Assembly (NCBI GenBank): GCA_017948555.1
Contig: JAFMYY010000023.1
Coordinates: 41,089-105,088 of the forward strand
Length of the DNA stretch: 64,000 bases
Reading direction: 5' to 3'
Source of the DNA: Cesiribacteraceae bacterium YIM B00369
GTDB lineage: Bacteria; Bacteroidota; Bacteroidia; Cytophagales; Cyclobacteriaceae
The notes below the pieces were generated by a model. That model did not search any database, had not been told where the DNA came from, and saw only the letters and a list, made by a program, of their open reading frames with translations. Below are positions 1-8,300 of this stretch, piece by piece. The position numbers were made by a program, and so were the translations under genes. Position 1 is the first letter of the stretch, and every line of letters starts with the position of its first letter.

Positions 1-514
1 CTGTTACCTTTTTAAATTGTCCTGACAAATAATGTACGCTGCTGTAGTTTAGCTTATCAGCAATCTGGCTCGCATTCATCTGACTGTCCTGCAGGAGCTC
101 CTTCACCCGTTCCACCTTTGCATGGATATAAAAATTTTCGATAGTTTGTCCGGTCTGGCGGGTAAAATGTTTGGAAAGAGCTGTGTAGTTTTTATGAAGT
201 GCATCTGTCAGGAATCCGGAAAGGGTCAGGTGGAGACTGCCTTCTTCATTCAGCTTCAGGAATTTAAGTATGTTGATCCGTATATTTTCAGTTAGCTGCT
301 CTTCAGGGTCCTGCAGCAGCTCAAAGCCTATAGACTGAAGTTCATCCTGAATGGAAGTGGCTGTAAATGTATCCGGTGCATTAATCCTTGCAATACCTAA
401 ATCCACCTTAAGTATTTCCACTCCTTCAGTTGCTTTTTTCTCAAGAATATCCTGCACCGCCATTATACAACGGGGGCAAACCATGTTTTTTATATGCAGG
501 AGCTTTTCAGGCAT
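1..514 (-). CDS. AraC-family regulator with N-terminal heavy-metal-associated-like domain (partial, 3' end outside window)
   Basis: Reading the minus strand from the ATG at 514 gives 171 codons that run off the left edge. Residues 1-65 resemble an HMA-type fold with a CxxC metal site (HIKNMVCPRC) and end in a typical GFELL strand. Residues from about 95 to the edge match an AraC DNA-binding domain: the segment ASQIADKLNYSSVHYLSGQFKK is the second helix-turn-helix of that family. Only a few residues should be missing, because this short form usually has about 190. Family knowledge: such fusions in Bacteroidota tend to sit near copper or heavy-metal transport genes. The upstream co-oriented neighbour is a DUF3347 lipoprotein, which fits. 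A role as metal-responsive transcription activator is inferred. Confidence 0.8.
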   Translation of the reverse strand, partial: MPEKLLHIKNMVCPRCIMAVQDILEKKATEGVEILKVDLGIARINAPDTFTATSIQDELQSIGFELLQDPEEQLTENIRINILKFLKLNEEGSLHLTLSGFLTDALHKNYTALSKHFTRQTGQTIENFYIHAKVERVKELLQDSQMNASQIADKLNYSSVHYLSGQFKKVT

Positions 515-533
515 TTTCTTTAAGAATTGAGTT

Positions 534-620
534 TGGGTATTGAGTCCTGAGTACCTGGCGTTTGGTGAGGGATTTGAAAAATATTGCCTCGCAGCTTTTT
601 GTCCCAATACTCAATACCCA
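534..620. repeat. Inverted repeat between DUF3347 gene and AraC gene
   Basis: TGGGTATTGAGT at 534-545 is repeated as its exact reverse complement at 609-620, with 63 nt between. It lies in the 119-nt gap between two co-oriented minus-strand genes. It looks like a small intergenic REP-like doublet; a transcriptional or mRNA-processing role is possible but not shown. Confidence 0.5.
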
Positions 621-633
621 CTCATCAGAATTA

Positions 634-1278
634 TTAATTTATGGTTTCCTCCACCCGGCCGCATTTCAGCATTTTGTCGCCGAAATAAGGATTGCGGATC
701 TCTTCCTGCGCACTCAGCCAATAGCCACCGCTGTTGTCGAAAGCCATCGGGCAAAACTGGTAATAAACAGCTTCTTCAGTTGGATTGAATGCTTTAACAA
801 GTGCATAGGTGTTTCGGGTAATCAATGCAAAATGATCACGCTGTCTGCTTACATCATTGGTTTGGGTAAGGTAGCGGATATCGTTCTGCATGCCATTCAC
901 TCTTTGTTTGTAAAAGCTTTCCTGTTCTTCCGGAAGGTTGCCTGTATTGAAATTCTTTATATTGTTCAGCATCCGGCTGGCAGCTTTGCTGGTTCCTTCC
1001 GCACTGCTTTCCACTAAAGCGTTTTTAACCTGCAGGTAATCATTCAAAAGATTTTTTACCTGGTTTTGCAGTTCCGGGGCTGAGTTGGCAAAGGCCTCAA
1101 TGTTTTCATTGCCCTTTATATTGTCTTCTACTTTTGCTTTACTCAAATCTTCCTGCTCCATGTGCCGGTCAAAAATCTTGCCCGATCCATCGCCTTCGTT
1201 TGTGTTATTGCCACCACAGGCGGTAATCAGGAACAGACTGCATGCTATGGCTGATCCTTTTAAAAAATTCTTTTTCAT
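634..1278 (-). CDS. DUF3347 domain lipoprotein
   Basis: The protein is about 214 residues from the ATG at 1278. An upstream in-frame ATG at 1302 would add eight residues before the signal peptide, and MKKNFLKGS is the more natural start. A lipobox (ITAC followed by GG) predicts export and lipidation. Residues after about 75 match DUF3347: a helical stretch (LLNDYLQVKNALVES) and the C-terminal signature FCPMAFDNSGGYWLS...NPYFGDKMLKCG. In the family this C-terminal motif is shared with periplasmic adaptor and copper-resistance proteins and carries Cys and Met residues suited to metal binding. Together with the downstream HMA-AraC gene it suggests a metal-handling locus that continues to the left of the window. 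The specific metal is unknown. Confidence 0.85.
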   Translation of the reverse strand: MKKNFLKGSAIACSLFLITACGGNNTNEGDGSGKIFDRHMEQEDLSKAKVEDNIKGNENIEAFANSAPELQNQVKNLLNDYLQVKNALVESSAEGTSKAASRMLNNIKNFNTGNLPEEQESFYKQRVNGMQNDIRYLTQTNDVSRQRDHFALITRNTYALVKAFNPTEEAVYYQFCPMAFDNSGGYWLSAQEEIRNPYFGDKMLKCGRVEETIN

Positions 1279-1577
1279 AATATTTCTTATATCAGTATTC
1301 ATAATATATTAAATAAATGATGATGCTTATATCATTTATATGAGCAGGTCTGCATGGTAAAACAGTTAATTTTTCCTCCACAGTTTAATACTGTGGGAGT
1401 GGCAGGCTGCCTGCTTCTTTTTACCTAAACACTATTTTAAGGAAATAAGTTAAAAACTGCTCTTCCCTGTTTGAAATTTTATCTGAGGCCAGCTCCTGAT
1501 GAGGGGCGGCCTTTTCCTGTTTGACTAAAACGGTTAAAGCTCTGGCAATAGTCTTGAAACTATTCAAAACAGCTCTT

Positions 1578-2588
1578 TTAATCCTTTCTTTTTCTTATAA
1601 TATCGCAGGCCAGGTAAATAGCCTCCCTTATAGATTGTTCGCTGGCAAGGTTTTTTCCTGTAATGTCATAAGCCGTGCCATGGTCCGGAGAGGTTCTTAC
1701 AATGGACAGACCGGCGGTATAATTTACCCCGCTTTCAAATGCCAGTGTTTTGAACGGGATAAGGCCCTGGTCGTGGTACATCGCCAGGATGCCATCAAAC
1801 TTTTTGTACTGGTCATTTCCAAAGAACCCGTCGGCAGGGAAGGGGCCGTAAATCAGTTTTCCTTTTTCTTTCAGGTCGTTAATTACCGGAATAATAATTT
1901 CCTGTTCCTCACTCCCCAGTAATCCTCCTTCTCCGGCATGGGGGTTAAGGCCCAGTACTGCAATTTTAGGTTTGCTGATACCAAAATCTTTCGAGAGGCT
2001 TTTGTCAAGGATCATTAATTTGCTGCGGACCTTTTCTTTAGTTAGTTGTGTGCTGATGTCTTTTACAGGAATGTGTCCTGTAACCACTCCAACCCTGAGT
2101 CCTTCTGAGCAAAGCAGCATCAGGCTGTCTCTTGCGCCAAAAGTTTCAGTAAAATACTCTGTATGGCCCGGAAAGCGAAACTCCTCCGTCTGGATATTAT
2201 TTTTATTGATAGGGGCCGTTACAATCCCGTCAATAATACCCTTCTGTAAGTGTTCTGTGGCTTTTTGCAGGGCAAGCAGGGCAGCTCGGCCACCTTCAGG
2301 GGTTTCCTGCCCCATGGTAATCTCAATCATTTCCTGCCAGCAGTTAAAAACATTTACTTTGCCGGGGCTTGCCTGTGCACCTTCCTGCAGCTGGAAATAA
2401 TTAAAATCATTAATGCGCATCGCCTTCCTGTAATAGGAGAGAACTTTGGCTGAGCCATAAATAACAGGCGTTATCATGTCCAGTATGCGGTCATCGGCCA
2501 GTGCTTTAATTACCACCTCAGGGCCTATGCCATTAATGTCGCCTAAACTAATGCCTACAACAGGTTTTATTAACTTATCGTCGTTCAT
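1578..2588 (-). CDS. pdxA: 4-hydroxythreonine-4-phosphate dehydrogenase
   Basis: This 336-residue protein has the normal PdxA length. It begins with the family signature VVGISLGDINGIGPEV and carries the metal-ligand histidines in GHTEYF (H142), NPHAGE (H217) and AMYHDQG (H272), with TAPINK upstream. PdxA oxidises 4-phosphohydroxy-L-threonine in the DXP-dependent pyridoxal-phosphate pathway, in the cytoplasm, using NAD and a divalent metal. The ATG starts on the base immediately after the pepA stop codon, so the two genes are almost certainly co-transcribed and probably translationally coupled. No functional relation between pepA and pdxA is obvious; the pairing is a matter of layout. Confidence 0.96.
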   Translation of the reverse strand: MNDDKLIKPVVGISLGDINGIGPEVVIKALADDRILDMITPVIYGSAKVLSYYRKAMRINDFNYFQLQEGAQASPGKVNVFNCWQEMIEITMGQETPEGGRAALLALQKATEHLQKGIIDGIVTAPINKNNIQTEEFRFPGHTEYFTETFGARDSLMLLCSEGLRVGVVTGHIPVKDISTQLTKEKVRSKLMILDKSLSKDFGISKPKIAVLGLNPHAGEGGLLGSEEQEIIIPVINDLKEKGKLIYGPFPADGFFGNDQYKKFDGILAMYHDQGLIPFKTLAFESGVNYTAGLSIVRTSPDHGTAYDITGKNLASEQSIREAIYLACDIIRKRKD

Positions 2589-4031
2589 TTACTTCTTTTC
2601 AAAACTTTTAATGAATTGATACAGCAGCCGTACACCAGCTCCTGTTCCTCCTTTTCCGCGGTAGCTGTCGGGGCGGGTGAGGAAGGCTGGTCCTGCAATA
2701 TCCAGGTGCATCCAGGGGAAATTTACAAAATGCTTCAGAAACATTCCGGCAGTGGTAGCCCCTGCATTCGTCCCGCCAATATTCTTGATGTCTGCAATGT
2801 CAGATTCTATTTGCTTTTCATACTCTTCCCAGAGCGGAAATTCCACCAGCCGTTCATATGCCAGCTTTCCTGCTTCAAAGAGCGCCTGCTTTTGTTCAGG
2901 GTCTGCAGTGCCCATACACACAATTCCTTCGGGCCCTATAGCTCTTACAGCGGATCCTGTCAGGGTAGCCAGGTCAATTACCAGCAGCGGATTGTAGCGG
3001 CTGGCATAGGTTAGCGCATCGGCTAAAATAAGCCTTCCTTCTGCGTCGGTGTTCAGGATTTCGACCGTTTTACCGTTGCACATTGTAATAACATCGCCGG
3101 GAGTGATGGCATTTTCGCCCGGGCGGTTGTCGGTGGCAGGGATCAGGCCAACCACATGCACCGGGAGGTTATTGGCAGCCACGGCATATAGTGCACCCAC
3201 TACTGCTGCAGCTCCGGCCATATCGCTTTTCATCATATCCATACTTCCTGCAGTGGGCTTCAGGCTGAGACCGCCTGTGTCGTATACCACGCCTTTTCCC
3301 ACCAGTACAACAGGTTGCAGGTTAACGGCATTTTCGGGTTTGTACTCCAGTATGGTAAAAGTGGGAGGTTGTTGGCTTCCTGCATTTACTGCCAGAAGTC
3401 CGCCCATTTTCAGGCTCTGGATCTTTGCTTCTTCGAACACTTCCACATTAAAGCCGGCCTCTTCTCCGAGTTGCTCTATCTCCCGGCTTAGCTGTGTTGC
3501 TGTAAGGTATACTGCAGGTTCGTTTACCAGGTCGCGGGCTGCCCAGGTGGCAAGCGCCAGTCTGGCAACTTCATTCAGCTGTTCTTCTTTTGCTTCAGGG
3601 TGGAAGTACTCTATCCGCTCCGGCTGTTGGGCTGCATCAGCTTTTTTGCTTTTGTACTTTTCAAAGCGGTAGCTCGAAAGCATTAAGCCTTCAAGGAAGG
3701 CAATCGCGTATGCTCCGGCTACCTTTTGGGAGGCAAGTTGAATTTCGCGGATGCCCTCTTTTCTGAGCAGAGCCAGCAGGTCAGGGGCGGCTTTTCTGTA
3801 TGCTTCCAGTGTGGAATGATGCTCTTCCTTTTCCTTTACCCGGATGATGAACAGTAAGGAATCGTACCTGTTCAGACTGATGATAGTCTTATCCTGAGTC
3901 AGTTTTTCGCTTACATAACGGTTTTCCACTTCACTCAGGGAAAGCTCCGTCAGTTCCTGCTGGTCCTTTAACAGGTAAATCAGGTTTTTGGCGGTAGAAA
4001 AGGTTTGCTGAATATGTATGGAAGGCTGCAT
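2589..4031 (-). CDS. pepA: Leucyl aminopeptidase (M17 family)
   Basis: A 480-residue M17 peptidase. The catalytic C-terminal domain shows the metal and active-site residues in order: VGKGVVYDTGGLSLKP (K246, D251, K258), DMAGAAAV (D270) and NTDAEGRL (327-334). The N-terminal macrodomain-like half is divergent, as is usual. The enzyme removes N-terminal residues from peptides in the cytosol as a di-metal hexamer. It is divergently transcribed from rsmA with 53 nt between starts and is followed without any gap by pdxA. A TAnnTTTG-like element on the minus strand lies just upstream of the ATG. Length and motifs are complete. Confidence 0.95.
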   Translation of the reverse strand: MQPSIHIQQTFSTAKNLIYLLKDQQELTELSLSEVENRYVSEKLTQDKTIISLNRYDSLLFIIRVKEKEEHHSTLEAYRKAAPDLLALLRKEGIREIQLASQKVAGAYAIAFLEGLMLSSYRFEKYKSKKADAAQQPERIEYFHPEAKEEQLNEVARLALATWAARDLVNEPAVYLTATQLSREIEQLGEEAGFNVEVFEEAKIQSLKMGGLLAVNAGSQQPPTFTILEYKPENAVNLQPVVLVGKGVVYDTGGLSLKPTAGSMDMMKSDMAGAAAVVGALYAVAANNLPVHVVGLIPATDNRPGENAITPGDVITMCNGKTVEILNTDAEGRLILADALTYASRYNPLLVIDLATLTGSAVRAIGPEGIVCMGTADPEQKQALFEAGKLAYERLVEFPLWEEYEKQIESDIADIKNIGGTNAGATTAGMFLKHFVNFPWMHLDIAGPAFLTRPDSYRGKGGTGAGVRLLYQFIKSFEKK

Positions 4032-4039
4032 GATTTTAT

Positions 4040-4047
4040 TACTTTTG
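4040..4047 (+). promoter_or_regulatory. Predicted -7 element for rsmA
   Basis: TACTTTTG matches the Bacteroidota sigma factor -7 consensus TAnnTTTG and ends 37 nt before the rsmA ATG. No convincing -33 TTTG was found, so this is a prediction from a single box. Confidence 0.4.
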
Positions 4048-4053
4048 GTCTTA

Positions 4054-4061
4054 CAAATTTA
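4054..4061 (-). promoter_or_regulatory. Predicted -7 element for pepA-pdxA
   Basis: Read on the minus strand, TAAATTTG matches TAnnTTTG and lies 22 nt before the pepA ATG. The divergent rsmA and pepA promoters would therefore be packed into the same 53-nt gap. Confidence 0.4.
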
Positions 4062-4084
4062 GGACATTATTTGGGAATTAAAAC

Positions 4085-4870
4085 ATGGAAGATAACCAGG
4101 GAAAGGTAAGGCCAAAAAAGAGGCTGGGGCAACATTTTTTAACGGATCAGCGGATTGCCCGGAAAATTGCGGAGGCGCTTACCGGCTGGAAAGGGTATGA
4201 ACAGGCCCTGGAGGTAGGGCCGGGTATGGGAGTGCTTACCCAATACCTGCTGAAGGATGAGCGCTTTACCACACATGCGGTAGAGCTTGATTCAGAGTCG
4301 GTGGTATACCTTAACCAGCATTTTCCTGAATTACAAGGCAGGGTGTATGAGGAGGATTTTCTTAAAAAGGATTTAGGAGAACTTTTTTCAGGACCTTTCG
4401 CTATTATTGGTAATTTCCCTTACAATATAAGCTCGCAGATATTTTTTAAAGTCCTGGACCACCGTCAGCAGGTACCGGAGGTGGTAGGGATGATTCAGAA
4501 GGAGGTGGCGCAGCGGATAGCTTCCGGGCCCGGAAATAAGGTTTATGGGATACTAAGTGTGTTGCTGCAGGCTTATTACGATATTGAGTATTTATTTACC
4601 GTGCCTCCGGGGGTGTTCAATCCTCCTCCTAAAGTAAACTCCGCTGTTATCCGCCTCCGGCGCAACGATACCGTTCAGCTCGATTGCGACGAGAAGCAGT
4701 TCTTCAGAGTGGTTAAACAAGGTTTTCAGAACCGGCGAAAAACATTGCGGAATGCCCTTAAGCCCCTGAATTTATCAGCCGGAGTTAATGAGTTGCCGGT
4801 AATGGATAAACGGGCAGAGCAGTTATCGGTACAGGATTTTGTGGAGTTAACCAAAAAAACTAAAGAGTAG
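4085..4870 (+). CDS. rsmA: 16S rRNA (adenine1518/1519-N6)-dimethyltransferase
   Basis: This 261-residue protein opens with the hallmark [14 protein letters not shown], has the SAM-binding loop [11 protein letters not shown] (about 42-52) and the catalytic NFPYNI motif (110-115). RsmA (KsgA) dimethylates two adjacent adenines in the 3' helix of 16S rRNA late in 30S assembly. The C-terminal helical domain is complete. Its TAG stop overlaps the GTG start of mgtE by one base, so the two form an operon with likely coupled translation. The pairing of rsmA with an Mg2+ channel gene is a recurrent Bacteroidota arrangement as far as I recall, and fits ribosome dependence on Mg2+. Confidence 0.97.
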   Translation: MEDNQGKVRPKKRLGQHFLTDQRIARKIAEALTGWKGYEQALEVGPGMGVLTQYLLKDERFTTHAVELDSESVVYLNQHFPELQGRVYEEDFLKKDLGELFSGPFAIIGNFPYNISSQIFFKVLDHRQQVPEVVGMIQKEVAQRIASGPGNKVYGILSVLLQAYYDIEYLFTVPPGVFNPPPKVNSAVIRLRRNDTVQLDCDEKQFFRVVKQGFQNRRKTLRNALKPLNLSAGVNELPVMDKRAEQLSVQDFVELTKKTKE

Positions 4871-6240
4871 TGGAACAGGGAGATATAACTCATTTTGAGC
4901 TCAGTAAAGAGTTTTTAGAAAGACTTGAGCGGGCAGTAAAGGAACATGACAATAACTTTATCATTGACAGCCTTGCCCCGGTAAATCCTGCCGATATTTC
5001 CACCATCCTGGATGAGTTTGATGCAGAGGACAGTAAGTACATTTTTGATTTGCTCCCAGTTGAAAAAGCCGCGGTAATTCTGAGTGAGCTGGATGAAGAT
5101 GTGCGGAAGGATTTTCTGAAGAACTTCTCCTCCAATGAAATTGCTCCTTATGTAGATCAGCTGGACTCAGACGATGCGGTGGATTTGCTAAATGAGCAAC
5201 CTGTCCGCACCCGTGAGGAGGTAATTGCCAGCCTTAATAATACAGAAAAGGCCGATCATATTGTGGACCTCCTGCATTACGATGAGGATTGTGCGGGAGG
5301 CCTGATGGCTAAGGAATTGATCAAGGCCAACATTAACTGGACTATTACTCAAACTATTGAAGAGATAAGGCGGCAGGCCGAGAATGTAAACAAGATCTAC
5401 TCTGTCTATGTGGTGGACGATGAGGAAAAGCTGGTAGGGAAAGTATCTTTAAAGCGGATGCTGCTTTCCCGTGCCGGGACAAAAATTGCCGACATTTTCG
5501 ATCCTGAAGTTATCAGCGTACAAACTTTTTACCACGAAGAGGAAGTTGCCTCGGTAATGCGAAAGTATGACCTTGAAGCGGTGCCGGTGGTAAATGTGCA
5601 GAATAAGCTGGTAGGGCGGATTACCATCGACGATATTGTGGATGTAATTACGGAAATGGCTGAAGAGGAGCGGCAGCTGATGAGCGGTATTTCCGAAGAT
5701 GTGGAGGAAACAGACTCTGTATGGCGGATCAGCAGGGCCCGACTTCCGTGGCTCCTCATCGGGATGACGGGTGGGTTGCTGGCGGCTACTTTCCTCGGGA
5801 ATTTTGAAAAAGACATTGAGGTAATACCTGCACTGGCATTTTTTATGCCTCTGGTAACTGCCACGGGCGGGAATGTGGGTATTCAGTCGAGCAGTATTAT
5901 TCTGCAGAGCCTTGCCAACCCGTCGGTATTTACCGAAAGTGTAGGAAGGCGCCTTTTAAAAGTATTACTTGTGGCGCTGCTGAATGGCCTGCTGCTTGCT
6001 GCTTTTTTACTGGTGGTGGTAAGTATTATGGGTTTTGAAACAAAACTGGTAATGGTCGTTGCCATAGCCCTTTTTAATGTGGTTTTGCTGGCTTCCATAA
6101 TGGGAACTATTACCCCGCTGGTGCTGGATAAATTTAAAATAAATCCGGCCCTTGCGTCAGGTCCGTTCATAACCACAGCCAATGATCTTTTAGGCCTGGG
6201 GGTATATTTTACTGTTGCCCACCTGCTTTATAATATTTAA
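4870..6240 (+). CDS. mgtE: Magnesium transporter MgtE
   Basis: The 456-residue product starts at a GTG overlapping the rsmA stop. Domain order is that of MgtE: an N-terminal helical domain (about 1-125), two CBS domains (about 130-250, with VVDDEEKLVGKVSLKRML and VVNVQNKLVGRITIDDIV), a connecting helix, then five transmembrane segments from about residue 285. The membrane part has the pore-lining signature MPLVTATGGNVGIQSS and the C-terminal TTANDLLGLGVYF. MgtE is a dimeric Mg2+ channel gated by Mg2+ bound between the N, CBS and pore domains. Length and motifs are intact. Confidence 0.96.
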   Translation: MEQGDITHFELSKEFLERLERAVKEHDNNFIIDSLAPVNPADISTILDEFDAEDSKYIFDLLPVEKAAVILSELDEDVRKDFLKNFSSNEIAPYVDQLDSDDAVDLLNEQPVRTREEVIASLNNTEKADHIVDLLHYDEDCAGGLMAKELIKANINWTITQTIEEIRRQAENVNKIYSVYVVDDEEKLVGKVSLKRMLLSRAGTKIADIFDPEVISVQTFYHEEEVASVMRKYDLEAVPVVNVQNKLVGRITIDDIVDVITEMAEEERQLMSGISEDVEETDSVWRISRARLPWLLIGMTGGLLAATFLGNFEKDIEVIPALAFFMPLVTATGGNVGIQSSSIILQSLANPSVFTESVGRRLLKVLLVALLNGLLLAAFLLVVVSIMGFETKLVMVVAIALFNVVLLASIMGTITPLVLDKFKINPALASGPFITTANDLLGLGVYFTVAHLLYNI

Positions 6241-6266
6241 TTAAGAATTAAGAATTAAGAATTAGT
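6239..6266. repeat. Short tandem repeat after mgtE
   Basis: Three tandem copies of the unit TAAGAAT follow directly after the mgtE stop codon. It is a simple AT-rich tandem array in a 190-nt intergenic region. No ORF or clear terminator hairpin was seen with it. Confidence 0.6.
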
Positions 6267-6433
6267 TTCTTTTGATGTATAGTCCTCTTATTTACTCAGG
6301 CAGAGCAATTGAAGAGGGAAGACTCAGGTTTCCGGTTTCAGACCCTGACTTTTTTCCTTCAGTAATGAAAGTCTGCCACCAAACCCTTCATGCCTGATTG
6401 TGGTTTAAAATCCCGTATCCTATATTTAATCAA

Positions 6434-7378
6434 ATGCAGTTTCAGAATAAAAAAGTACTTATTGTAGATAAAATGCATGAGAGCATTCATGCAATGCTTC
6501 GTGAGCTGGGTCTGGAGGCAGATTACCGTCCGGAAATTACGGTTGATGAAATATTTTCAGTAATCGGGGAGTATGAAATTCTTTTTGTGCGGAGCAAAAT
6601 ATCAGTGGATGATAAACTTTTGGCACATGCGCCATTGCTGAAAGTGATAGGCAGGGCCGGTGCAGGTATCGACCAGGTGGATGTGGAGGCGCTCCGGCAC
6701 AGGGGGATTGTATTGATAAATGCGCCTGAAGGGAACAGAGATGCTGTGGCTGAGCATGCGGTTGGAATGCTGTTGAGCCTGTTCAATAAAATTTTGCTTG
6801 CCGATGCTCAGGTACGTCAGGGAGTCTGGGACAGAGAGGGGAACCGTGGACTGGAGCTTTGTGGTAAAACAGTTGGCATAATTGGCTATGGGTATATGGG
6901 GCAGGCTTTTGCCCAAAGGCTAAGGGGGTTTGATTGCCGTATTCTTGCCTACGACAGGGTCCGCTCGGGATTTTCCGATGAGTGGGTGGAGGAAAGTACG
7001 CTGGATGAAATTTGCAGGGAGGCAGACATTTTAAGCCTGCATATTCCTCTTACTGCAGAGAACAAAGGCCTGGTAAATCTTTCTTATTTAAACCGCTTCA
7101 AAAAGAATATTTTCATTATAAATACAGCAAGAGGGGAAATTCTTCCGTTGCAGGATTTACGTCAGGCTTTGGAAAATGGTAAAGTAAGGGGTGCTGCCCT
7201 TGATGTATTGGAAAATGAAAAGTTGCAACAACTTTCACCTGTTCAGAAAGAAAATTTTGATTACCTTGTAAATAGCGATAAAGTTGTTTTTACTCCCCAT
7301 GTTGCCGGCTGGACGCATGAATCATATGTAAAGATCAACAAAGCATTAGTTGAAAAGCTAAAAAACCTTATGTCATAA
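6434..7378 (+). CDS. D-isomer-specific 2-hydroxyacid dehydrogenase (SerA-like)
   Basis: I place the start at the ATG at 6434 (MQFQNKKVLIVDKMH), giving 314 residues. The upstream in-frame ATG at 6398 adds twelve residues that do not fit the fold. The Rossmann loop VGIIGYGYMGQAFAQRL, the arginine/glycine motif GRAGAGIDQVD, the LHIPLTAENKGLVN segment, INTARGEI and a C-terminal FTPHVAGWTHES histidine are all present. This is a minimal two-domain enzyme without an ACT domain. It resembles phosphoglycerate dehydrogenase more than lactate dehydrogenase, but the substrate cannot be assigned from sequence alone because no serC or other serine gene is adjacent. Confidence 0.88.
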   Translation: MQFQNKKVLIVDKMHESIHAMLRELGLEADYRPEITVDEIFSVIGEYEILFVRSKISVDDKLLAHAPLLKVIGRAGAGIDQVDVEALRHRGIVLINAPEGNRDAVAEHAVGMLLSLFNKILLADAQVRQGVWDREGNRGLELCGKTVGIIGYGYMGQAFAQRLRGFDCRILAYDRVRSGFSDEWVEESTLDEICREADILSLHIPLTAENKGLVNLSYLNRFKKNIFIINTARGEILPLQDLRQALENGKVRGAALDVLENEKLQQLSPVQKENFDYLVNSDKVVFTPHVAGWTHESYVKINKALVEKLKNLMS

Positions 7379-7419
7379 TTATACCGGCTAAGCAGGATAG
7401 GTAAGTTTTTTGAATAAAT

Positions 7420-8262
7420 ATGAAAAAAAGCAGTGCATTTCAAAAGATTGCCAAATGGTATGCAGGAGTAATTGAGCAGCCTGTGCTGACTTCTTTTGTG
7501 GTGTTGGTAATCATAACTGTCTTAGTTTTAGGTCTTAGTCTTCCATATTACCTGCACGATTTTTATAATTTTTACGGACAGGTGCTGGCTGAAGCGCATG
7601 GTATGATCTTCGACATTGCTGTAATTGGTATCCTTATTCTGTGGTTAAATAAGAGTGGCGAAAAAAGGCAGCGCATTAAAACCTATAAAGATGAAATAGA
7701 TGATTTCCGGCTGTGGAAATCGGAGGAAGCTGCCTTTAGAACAGTGGGTAATATCAAGCGCCTTAATATGCATAAGATATATGACCTTAACCTTGTAAAC
7801 TGTTATTTAACACGCACCAACCTTAATTATGCAATTCTGGTGGAGGCAAACCTGAATTCGGCCGATATTAATTCCTCGCAGCTGATAGAGTCGGATTTCC
7901 GCTATTCCCGCCTGAACCAGACAAATTTTTCCAATGCCACTCTTAACCAGGCAAACCTCTCTTTTTCCTATGCCAATGGAGCTAATTTTACTGATTCTTT
8001 CCTTATAAAGGCCCAAATGGAAAAAGCTTACTTTATTAAGGCAGATTTTACCAGGGCTTTTTTGATGGAGGCCAATATGAGGGGAGCTTATTTAACCGGG
8101 GCGGATTTTACAGGAGCTAATTTGTATAAGGCCGACCTGCGAAATGCAGTGGGCTTAACCTTAGAGCAGCTTGAAAAAGCCAGAACACTTTATCTTGCGC
8201 AACTCGACCCCGAATTATTGGAAGAAGTCATGCAAAAGAAACCACAGCTGGTAAGCAAGTAG
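7420..8262 (+). CDS. Membrane-anchored pentapeptide repeat protein
   Basis: This 280-residue protein has two predicted transmembrane segments near the N-terminus (about 22-45 and 60-75), a short basic and amphipathic linker (GEKRQRIKTYKDEID) and then pentapeptide repeats of the A(D/N)LxX type from about residue 110 to 255, for example ANLNSADINSSQLIESDFRY and ANMRGAYLTGADFTGANL. Such repeats fold into a right-handed quadrilateral beta-helix. The predicted topology puts the repeat domain in the cytoplasm. Function is unknown; some soluble relatives mimic DNA, but membrane-tethered ones have no settled role. It lies 41 nt after the dehydrogenase stop and may be co-transcribed. Confidence 0.8.
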   Translation: MKKSSAFQKIAKWYAGVIEQPVLTSFVVLVIITVLVLGLSLPYYLHDFYNFYGQVLAEAHGMIFDIAVIGILILWLNKSGEKRQRIKTYKDEIDDFRLWKSEEAAFRTVGNIKRLNMHKIYDLNLVNCYLTRTNLNYAILVEANLNSADINSSQLIESDFRYSRLNQTNFSNATLNQANLSFSYANGANFTDSFLIKAQMEKAYFIKADFTRAFLMEANMRGAYLTGADFTGANLYKADLRNAVGLTLEQLEKARTLYLAQLDPELLEEVMQKKPQLVSK

Positions 8263-8300
8263 TGGCTTAGCGTATTGTGATTTTCTATTGTGTTGTGCCG

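Noticed and set aside
540..1017. Plus-strand frames opposite the DUF3347 gene
   Set aside because: They are antisense shadows; the minus-strand frame has a lipobox and full domain signature.
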